Of a stretch of DNA of 43,879 nt, positions 34,309 through 41,692 are shown piece by piece. Source of the DNA: Bacteroidota bacterium. GTDB lineage: Bacteria; Bacteroidota; Bacteroidia; Palsa-965. The notes under the pieces were generated by a model. The model was given only the letters and a program-made list of their open reading frames with translations, was not told where the DNA came from and made no database searches. The stretch lies in NCBI GenBank assembly GCA_020402865.1, contig JADBYT010000038.1, positions 1 to 43,879 of the forward strand, in the 5' to 3' direction. A program made the position numbers and the translations under genes. The stretch's first letter is position 1, and each line of letters starts with the position of its first letter.

Positions 34309-37300
34309 TTAAAACACCACCAGCTGCCGCACGGTTTGCGACTGCTTACCGGTTAAACGAATCATGTACGTGCCTGATCCGTTTGTGGTAAGATTAATAA
34401 CCTGCTGATAGCGTCCGGTGAAATTGGTGAGCTGTTCTTCATACACCCGCTTCCCATCGGCCGAGTAGATGCTGAGCACATAATCATCGTTATTCTCCAC
34501 ATCAAACAGGAGTTCAAACACACCGTTGTTCGGGTTGGGCTGGATGAAGAAGAAGCGCGGTGCTGCTTCTGCAATACCATTTACAAGCACAGGCTGCGAC
34601 TCTTCCGAACTACAGCCAAGCGTGTTGCTGAGAATTACGGTGTACATGCCCACCGTAGTGGCCTGATAGGTTTGCGAAGTAGCGCCGGCAATGGCCACAC
34701 CATTCAGGTACCACTGATAAAACTGTGCTGTTACCGAAGAGGTAAGCGTGAAACCACTCACAATAATTGTGGGTGTAAGTAACGGCGGATATACGTTTAC
34801 CGCGCGTGTTTGTGTGGTGCTGCATCCGGCCGCGTCGGTTGCGGTTACAGAGTAAGTGGTGGTGAAAGTGGGGAACACCTGTACACTGTCGTCGGCCGCG
34901 AAGGCGAGGAGTTGCTGCTGCGGTTGCCAGTTGTAGCTGTAGCTGCTGTTGTTGGTGGCCAGCACAACCGTATCGCCGAGGCAGATGGAGGATGTGGGGG
35001 CAATGGCAAATGAGGGCAATGCAAGCGCGGTGGCTGTAACGGTGTCGGTACTGCTGCAGCCGAGGCCGTTGGTGGCCGTTACGGTGAATGTGGTGGTGGT
35101 GGTAAGCAACAGCGAGGGCATGGCCACGGTGCTGTCGCTGAGTCCGGCGCCGGGGCTCCATACGTATTGTGTGCCGCCGCTGGCCGAGAGCTGAATCCAC
35201 GAATTGTCGCACACTGCCGTGTCGGCCGAGGCTGTGATGGCGGGATTGCCAAGCACGGTTATGGTTTGCTGCACGGTATCGCTGCCGAAACTGTTGGAGG
35301 CGATAAGCTCAACGGTGTAGGTGCCGGGCGTATTCCATGTAACGCTTGCCTGCGGCGTGGTGGCGGCAGCAGGAGTTGCGCCGGCAAACGTCCATGCAAA
35401 CGAAGTTGCTGCCGGGGCCGAGGCATTGGCAAACAACGCCGGGCTGCCGGCACACACGGTTTGCGAAGTGAATGCGGCAACCGGAGCCGCAGCAGGCGTG
35501 GCAGCAATGTTAATGTTGTCGAGATACAGGTTGTTGCCGTTGCGGCCACGGTTGCGGAAGCGGATCATTACCGAGGCATTGCCGGCATAGCTGCTAAGCG
35601 TAACCACTTCGTTGCGCCACTGCGCTGCGGTGGGCACAAAGGCCGAGGTTTGCTGCGAAGCGGTAGAAAGTGTGTTGCCGCCTTTGATGAATTCCTGTGT
35701 CCAGGTAGCACCGCAATCGGTTGACACAAGCACTTCTAATGTATCGCTGCGCGATGAGCTGTAACGTGCGTAAGCCACATCGAACGAAAGCTGGGGCGAG
35801 GTAACTCCGGTAAAATCAAAGCCGGGCAACTGAATTTCGTCCTGATCGCCGGCGGCATTGCTGTTGAAATTGTAAAACACGGCGCTGCCGCTGTTGGTGT
35901 TGCCGGCCGCATTATACGCCCAGCTGAGCGAAGGGTTGCCGCCGTTTACCACACTCATACCGGCCGGTAAAAAAGCAGGCGAAACAAAGCTTTCCGTATA
36001 GGGCAGCGGTTGTGCGCCGCTTACCACGATGTAGCCGCTGCGAACTGCCGTTGAATTGCCCACAGCATTTGTAGCGGTGAGCGTAACCGCATACACACCC
36101 GGTGCGGGATAGGAAACCGATGGATTCTGTGCCGTTGAAGAGGACGGTGTTCCTCCGGGAAATGACCAGCTCCATGCAGTGGGATTGTGCGACGATAAAT
36201 CGGTAAACTGCACGTTGGTGCCGGGGCATATTTGTTGTGCACTAACACCAAAGTTGGCCAGCGGAGCCAGCAGCGAACCTTCGATGGCACATTCCCAAAC
36301 CCCGCGGCCGTATGTGGAAATACGCAGCGTTTGGGTAGGCTCAAACACTTCCATGTCGCTTACCGGAGCGTGCGGTAATGCAGTGAAGTAAGGCATCCAG
36401 GTGCCGGTGTTGTCGGTGCGGTAATACACACCCACATCACAACCAATAAACACCAGTCCGTTTCCGGCATCAGGAACAGCAGCTCCGCAGTTGGCCGGCA
36501 GGTTGGGCAAACCATTTGAAATATTTGTATAGGTTGTGCCCGCATCGGTGCTTACCATTACTTTTTGAGCCGCATTGTAGCCCGAGAAAGTAAGCCAGAT
36601 GCGCTGCTCGTTATGCGGATCCACAATAATGCGCGAAATAGACGCGCCGCCGGTAATGAGTGAGCCGGTAATATTGCTCCAGGTCTGACCACCATTGATG
36701 CTTCGGAAAATAGAGCTTCCGTTGGTGGCATAAATGTAAAGCGTGTTGGACGGGGCAACTTGTACATCGGTAAGGTCAGAACCATTGGGCATATTACCCA
36801 GCTGAAACCAGTTTGACCCGCGGTTGTTTGATTTGAATACCTGACTGTAGCCGGCATACAGTACATCGGGCTGCACGGGATCCTGAATCCACGGCGTAAC
36901 CCAGCCGCCGGTGCCGGTAAGGCCGTTGGTAATGCCCGTCCAGTTGTTTCCGCCGTTTGTTGAGCGGTTAAAGTCGCCGTAGTACAGCTCGCCGTACATT
37001 ACGTTGTTGTTGGTACGGTCGATGAAGCAGTCCATACCGTCGCCGCCAAGCACTTCTTCGTAGTTGCTGCCGTTTTTGAGGTTGGTGCCATTATCCTGAT
37101 GGCCGGTGATGAGTGTACCGCTGTTGCTTGCCGAGATACCGAGGCGGTAAATCTGAGCAATGCCCATGTTGGCGCTGAGATCGTCCCACGAGTTACCGCC
37201 GTTGCCGGTGAAGAACACGCCGCCGTCGTTGCCGGAATACACCGTGCCGCTGGTTCCGGGCACAAACACAAGATCATGAATATCGGCATGCACATACGGC

Positions 37301-38628
37301 ACACCGCCGCCGCCATACCAGTGTGCATTGAGGTTCCAGCTGATGCCACCATCGTCGGAGCGCCAGATGTTTACGCCTCCGGTGTAAATCACATCGGGAT
37401 CAACCGGTGATGCGGCAATGGCGAGATCATACCAGGCCTGCCCGTCGGTATCGCCACCCGAAGGATCCCAGCCAAGCAGGTTGGGTGATGAAGCGCGGTT
37501 TGTAAAGCTTTGTCCGCTGTTGGTAGAGCGGTACACACCTTCAAAGCCATTGCTTCCGGCAGCTCCGGCCAGTACATACACCATATTCGGATCGGCAGGT
37601 GTAACGGCAATGGCCAAACGGGCAACCACATTTGCCTGTGGCAAACCGGTTGTTACCTGTGTCCAGTTTGCGCCGCCGTTGTAGGTGGCGTAAAAGCGTG
37701 TGCCGGCAATGTAAAGTGTGTTGGGGTCGCCGGGCTTCATTTCCATGTCTTTGGCGCCAAACTGCGATACCTGCAGCCATGTGGTGCCCGCATCGGTAGT
37801 TTTGAAAATACCGTTTGAAGCGGCCACATACACAATGTTTGTGTTGGTGGGATCAATAAGCACGCGTGCTATGCGGCGTGTCTGGCTGGGAGCAAACGTG
37901 AGTCCGGTGCTGCTCCAGGTAATACCGCCGTCGGTTGATTTGAGAAGACCGATGCTGTAGGTATCTCCGGCGTCGTTATCTCCGGTGCCGAGGTAGAGAA
38001 TGTTAGGGTTGGTTGGGTCAATGGCTACATCCGAGCAGCCAATACGCGCCTGAAAATCGGTGAGGCAGGTCCAGCTTTGTCCGCCGTTGGTTGTTTTCCA
38101 TAAACCACCTGCTGGAGCGCCGGCATAAATCACGTTGGTGTTTGTGCCGTCGAAACGCACGCAGTTGATGCGCCCCGCCCCGCCAAATGTTGGTGCGCCC
38201 ACCGGACCCACAAAAGACCAAGCTGGCGTGCTTGATGCCGAGCGCATAACTGATGCGTAGTATTGCTGCTGCGCAGCGGGCGTATTCATCAGGTATTCCT
38301 GAAAACGCTGGTTTGTGGTGGAAGGCAGGGTAATGTCGCCACTCGGAAACACACGTGGTTCGGTAAACCATTCCCAGCGTTTATACTGAAACCATGAACC
38401 ATCCAGCTCTTCATGGTTATTTTGGCGGATGGTTTGTTCGTGCCGCTCGCGAAGCATCTCAGCTTCACGCCCGCCCCAAACCGAGTCGAACGTATGCTGG
38501 ATAAGATAAAAATTAGTGCCGGGCACCATGCGCTGCTGTTGCCAGCTGTCGGCCGCTGGCTGTTGAGCAGTAAGTGTTGCAGCGAGTAATGTCCCCGTGG
38601 TCAGCAGGGAAATCTGTTTCATTGTCAT
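34309..38628 (-). CDS. T9SS-exported BNR/sortilin-like beta-propeller protein with PKD domains
   Basis: 1439 residues from the ATG at 38628 (MTMKQISLLTTGTLLAATLTAQ); the next ATG two codons on is equally possible. Signal peptide, then a large propeller of BNR/Asp-box repeats (about 120-780: GLWKTTNGGQSW, GLLKSTDGGITW, GIFKTTDAGTTW, GVYRSTNSGQSF, IWRSDDGGISW), as in VPS10/sortilin and GH74-type xyloglucanase folds. A PKD domain (about 790-870, WSWSFPGGTPSSS), an MAM/anchor-type jelly-roll module (about 876-1042), a second PKD-like domain and Ig-like modules follow. The end is a type A T9SS sorting domain (FIQPNPNNGVFELLFDV...GTYMIRLTGKQSQTVRQLVVF). Likely a surface or secreted protein; catalytic activity cannot be claimed. 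Confidence 0.9.
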   Translation of the reverse strand: MTMKQISLLTTGTLLAATLTAQQPAADSWQQQRMVPGTNFYLIQHTFDSVWGGREAEMLRERHEQTIRQNNHEELDGSWFQYKRWEWFTEPRVFPSGDITLPSTTNQRFQEYLMNTPAAQQQYYASVMRSASSTPAWSFVGPVGAPTFGGAGRINCVRFDGTNTNVIYAGAPAGGLWKTTNGGQSWTCLTDFQARIGCSDVAIDPTNPNILYLGTGDNDAGDTYSIGLLKSTDGGITWSSTGLTFAPSQTRRIARVLIDPTNTNIVYVAASNGIFKTTDAGTTWLQVSQFGAKDMEMKPGDPNTLYIAGTRFYATYNGGANWTQVTTGLPQANVVARLAIAVTPADPNMVYVLAGAAGSNGFEGVYRSTNSGQSFTNRASSPNLLGWDPSGGDTDGQAWYDLAIAASPVDPDVIYTGGVNIWRSDDGGISWNLNAHWYGGGGVPYVHADIHDLVFVPGTSGTVYSGNDGGVFFTGNGGNSWDDLSANMGIAQIYRLGISASNSGTLITGHQDNGTNLKNGSNYEEVLGGDGMDCFIDRTNNNVMYGELYYGDFNRSTNGGNNWTGITNGLTGTGGWVTPWIQDPVQPDVLYAGYSQVFKSNNRGSNWFQLGNMPNGSDLTDVQVAPSNTLYIYATNGSSIFRSINGGQTWSNITGSLITGGASISRIIVDPHNEQRIWLTFSGYNAAQKVMVSTDAGTTYTNISNGLPNLPANCGAAVPDAGNGLVFIGCDVGVYYRTDNTGTWMPYFTALPHAPVSDMEVFEPTQTLRISTYGRGVWECAIEGSLLAPLANFGVSAQQICPGTNVQFTDLSSHNPTAWSWSFPGGTPSSSTAQNPSVSYPAPGVYAVTLTATNAVGNSTAVRSGYIVVSGAQPLPYTESFVSPAFLPAGMSVVNGGNPSLSWAYNAAGNTNSGSAVFYNFNSNAAGDQDEIQLPGFDFTGVTSPQLSFDVAYARYSSSRSDTLEVLVSTDCGATWTQEFIKGGNTLSTASQQTSAFVPTAAQWRNEVVTLSSYAGNASVMIRFRNRGRNGNNLYLDNINIAATPAAAPVAAFTSQTVCAGSPALFANASAPAATSFAWTFAGATPAAATTPQASVTWNTPGTYTVELIASNSFGSDTVQQTITVLGNPAITASADTAVCDNSWIQLSASGGTQYVWSPGAGLSDSTVAMPSLLLTTTTTFTVTATNGLGCSSTDTVTATALALPSFAIAPTSSICLGDTVVLATNNSSYSYNWQPQQQLLAFAADDSVQVFPTFTTTYSVTATDAAGCSTTQTRAVNVYPPLLTPTIIVSGFTLTSSVTAQFYQWYLNGVAIAGATSQTYQATTVGMYTVILSNTLGCSSEESQPVLVNGIAEAAPRFFFIQPNPNNGVFELLFDVENNDDYVLSIYSADGKRVYEEQLTNFTGRYQQVINLTTNGSGTYMIRLTGKQSQTVRQLVVF

Positions 38629-38800
38629 CGGTGTACAATTGTTGAGCTGCACAATATCGGAAATACTAATTGATTAGGGGGGTAAAACTTTGACTATTAG
38701 ACGGATGTTTAAGGATTGCGGATGGATAAATGCGGCAGGGTAAACAAAACAGCATCAAGAACCGGGCTTGTTAGTGGGATTGGTAATTACCAGTAACATG

Positions 38801-38831
38801 AAAAGCCCCGGACATTACATCCGGGGCTTTT
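38801..38831 (-). terminator. Terminator of the Omp28-like T9SS gene
   Basis: Perfect 12-bp stem (AAAAGCCCCGGA at 38801-38812 with 38820-38831) and loop CATTACA, 22 bases past the stop in the minus direction. The core and loop are the same as in the terminator at 41637-41667. Confidence 0.88.
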
Positions 38832-38853
38832 CTTCGTTGCTGGGTTAGGCACA

Positions 38854-41313
38854 TCAATTCTTCACCACAATGCGGCGGGTTGCTTCTCCCTGATTGCTGC
38901 GCACGCGCAGGGTATAGAGTCCGGCGCCAAATGCGGACAGATTCATTTCGCGGTTGTACTGGCCGGAGAAATTGGCGATCATTTCGCTGTACACCATTTG
39001 TCCGAGTGCGTTGAATACCTCTACGGTATAATCGCTGGTTGTTTCACTTACAAACGAAACGTTAAACAGACCGTTGTTGGGGTTTGGGTTTACTGCAAAA
39101 CCAGCGGTAAGCGTATTTGTTTCCATTCCCGTAATTACAGTAGGTGCCGACTGCCCCGACGAGCAGTTGTTGGCGTTAAATACCTCAACCGTATAGCTTC
39201 CGGGCATTGTAGCGGTATAGCTTTGTGAGGTGGCACCGGCAATGGGATTGCCATTGAGATACCACTGATACGATGTTCCGCTTACAGATGCGGTAAGCAC
39301 ATTGCCCACATTGGTAATTGACGGTACTGCCGGCGGTGTGCTTACGTTTACCGTAACCTGCGATGTGCCGCTGCAATTGTTGCTGGTTCCGGTTACGGTG
39401 TAGGTTGTGGTGGCTGCGGGGCTTACGTTTACACTACTTCCGCTCAGGTTGCCTGGCTGCCACGCATAGCTGCCTGCTCCGGACGCGGTAAGTGTGGCGT
39501 TGCCTCCGGGGCATATTGTGGTACTTCCTGAAGAAGTGACAGACGGATTTGCATTCACTGTAATTACCTGCGAACTGGTGTTGTTGCCGTTTGCATTGCT
39601 TACCTGAAGCGTAACGGTATAAGTTCCTGCACTGTTCCAAACAACACCGCCCGGGTTTTGTGAGGTGGATGATGCCGGGCTGCCGCCGGGGAATGTCCAG
39701 CTCCAAGAGGTTGGGTTACCGGATGAGTTGTTGGTAAAGTTTACCGTTGTGCCCACACAAACCGAGGTTGAACTTGGCGTAAAAGCCGATACCGGACCGG
39801 CCGATACGGTGCCCTGCAGGTTCACATTGTCCACATAAATATTGTTGCCATAGTGTCCGCGGTTGCGGATTGCAATCAGCACATTGGCCTGACCCACGTA
39901 GGGTGTCAGGTTTACGGTTTCACTTCTCCACTGTGTGTTGGTGGGTGTAAATGTGGTGGTTTGGTCAGGCACGGTAGCCAGCTGTGTGCCGCCTTTCATA
40001 TACACCGATGTCCATGTTGTGCCGCAGTTGGTAGAAACGAGTACTTCAAGCGAGTCAACATACGTAGCACTGTATCGTGCGTGTGCCACATCAAATGTGA
40101 GTGTGCAGTTTTGCATGCCAACGAGTGTCATTTTTGGTGTAATCATTTCGTCGCGTGCGCCACCGGCATCATTGTTGAAGTTGTCGAACTTGGCGCTCCA
40201 CGAACTGTTGCGGCCTACATTGGCGCGTGTCCAGAAAAGCGATGCACTGCCGGCATTGTTGGCCTGCCAGTTTGCAGGCAAAAATGTAGAGCCTTCAAAA
40301 CCTTCGCTCAACGGAGGAGCCAGTGATCCGCCCAGAATATTGATAACCTGTGTATGTGTTGAACTTCCGTTTGCGGAACTGGCGGTAAGCGTTACCGTGT
40401 AGGTTCCGGGATTGTTCCATACAATGCCGGTTGGGTTTTGCTGTGTAGAAGAAGCCGGTGTACCACCGGGGAACGACCAGCTCCAGCTGGTTGCTGCAGG
40501 CGCGGTTTGGTCGGAAAAGTTGATTCCCTGACCGGTGCAGGTAACTGTTGTGCTTGCCGTAAAATTGGCCATAGGGGGCGAAGAAAGCGCAGCCTGATGC
40601 ACCTGCTTGTTTCCGTCGCTCTGAATAAAGGCAACCACCTGAAGTTTTGAAATGTCATAGATATAACTGGGCACAGCCACGCTGAACGGAAGCGTTTGTG
40701 TTTGCCCGTTAGTCCAGGACGACGCAAGTGTGGTGCCGTTGGCGTTGGGAATCATCTGGCGCATTACATCGTGAAAAACGGTTTCGCCGTTAGATCCGGG
40801 AGGCGTGGAAAAATTGATTTCTTTTTCAATCAGCGCCACATGTGCTTTCAGTGTGCCGTTTGAGGTAAAGTTTTGTGAAGCCGTAATAACCAGATTGATG
40901 GAAATCTGATTATTGGCAATGGTGTGCGAAAGGTTAAGCGTAAACGGCGAAGCCACATTGTATCGGGTGTTGATTGACGATTGTGTAACACCGCTTGGCG
41001 CACCTTGATATACGTTGCCATCCATAATGGCTTCGGGAACCCCGCCAACGTTGTAGTAATTTACGCGCGGGCCAACCCAGGTCTGGGTTTGTGTATTCAT
41101 CGGATCTACGCCGGGCCAGTTGGTCTGGTATTTCACAGCCACCACCTTGATACCGAGGTTGGGGGCAAGCAGCGCATTAAATGCCGGGTTTTGCGAAGCG
41201 CAGGGGCCGCATGATGCTTGTGTAAATTCTTCTACCAGAACAATACGCTGCGACTGGGCATACGCAGTTCCGAGCAAAGAAATACCAAGCACGAAAAGAA
41301 GTGTTTTTTTCAT
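38854..41313 (-). CDS. T9SS-exported Omp28-like thioredoxin-fold protein with PKD domains
   Basis: 819 residues. Signal peptide MKKTLLFVLGISLLGTAYAQ, then a thioredoxin-like domain (about 22-230) with SCGPC (C35, C38) in EEFTQASCGPCASQNPAF and VGGVPEAIMDGN as the cis-Pro region; this is the Omp28-related family. Next come a PKD domain (about 246-330), a jelly-roll module (335-500) much like the one in the neighbouring gene (FDVAHARYSATYVDSLEVLVSTNCGTTW), a second PKD, an Ig-like module, and a type A T9SS sorting domain (AVNPNPNNGLFNVSF...GLYTLRVRSNQGEATRRIVVKN). The CGPC pair is that of active thioredoxins, so a redox role outside the cell is possible; Omp28 proteins are mostly unassigned. 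Confidence 0.9.
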   Translation of the reverse strand: MKKTLLFVLGISLLGTAYAQSQRIVLVEEFTQASCGPCASQNPAFNALLAPNLGIKVVAVKYQTNWPGVDPMNTQTQTWVGPRVNYYNVGGVPEAIMDGNVYQGAPSGVTQSSINTRYNVASPFTLNLSHTIANNQISINLVITASQNFTSNGTLKAHVALIEKEINFSTPPGSNGETVFHDVMRQMIPNANGTTLASSWTNGQTQTLPFSVAVPSYIYDISKLQVVAFIQSDGNKQVHQAALSSPPMANFTASTTVTCTGQGINFSDQTAPAATSWSWSFPGGTPASSTQQNPTGIVWNNPGTYTVTLTASSANGSSTHTQVINILGGSLAPPLSEGFEGSTFLPANWQANNAGSASLFWTRANVGRNSSWSAKFDNFNNDAGGARDEMITPKMTLVGMQNCTLTFDVAHARYSATYVDSLEVLVSTNCGTTWTSVYMKGGTQLATVPDQTTTFTPTNTQWRSETVNLTPYVGQANVLIAIRNRGHYGNNIYVDNVNLQGTVSAGPVSAFTPSSTSVCVGTTVNFTNNSSGNPTSWSWTFPGGSPASSTSQNPGGVVWNSAGTYTVTLQVSNANGNNTSSQVITVNANPSVTSSGSTTICPGGNATLTASGAGSYAWQPGNLSGSSVNVSPAATTTYTVTGTSNNCSGTSQVTVNVSTPPAVPSITNVGNVLTASVSGTSYQWYLNGNPIAGATSQSYTATMPGSYTVEVFNANNCSSGQSAPTVITGMETNTLTAGFAVNPNPNNGLFNVSFVSETTSDYTVEVFNALGQMVYSEMIANFSGQYNREMNLSAFGAGLYTLRVRSNQGEATRRIVVKN

Positions 41314-41636
41314 GAGATGTGTGTTAGAATGTGGGTGTGTTGAGCGTTGAATGTGTTGATGTACGGATGTCTGTTTTGTAGCTGCTGATTTTAGTGGTTA
41401 GACAATTCGGTTTCTATTTATTAAAAAAACAGTTTTATACTTTTTCTCTGTTCAGAAGAGGCGTTTTTCTGATGTTTTCTTACACAAATAAATTTACATT
41501 ATTTGGGGCATATTGACACATAAAATCCATAACAATATCAAAATAGATCAATCAATTATCAAAAACAGCGAAACCTTTTGAAACAGGCATATTTTTGACC
41601 ATTTTCATGTTTGAATGATGATTATTAATTAAAAAG
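41314..41636. other. AT-rich intergenic region between two T9SS genes
   Basis: No gene is supported. It holds the upstream region of the Omp28-like gene; no exact TAnnTTTG box was found on the minus strand, the nearest being TTTATTTG close to 41485. Confidence 0.5.
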
Positions 41637-41667
41637 AAAAACCCCGGACATTACATCCGGGGCTTTT
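41637..41667 (-). terminator. Terminator of the Ig-like repeat T9SS gene
   Basis: Stem CCCCGGA (41642-41648) with TCCGGGG (41656-41662), loop CATTACA, extended by A/T pairs past one mismatch, then a T-rich tail (TTTTTCTTTTT) in the minus direction. Lies 26 bases past the stop. Confidence 0.85.
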
Positions 41668-41692
41668 CCTCTTGCAGGGAATCGGGGGGCAA

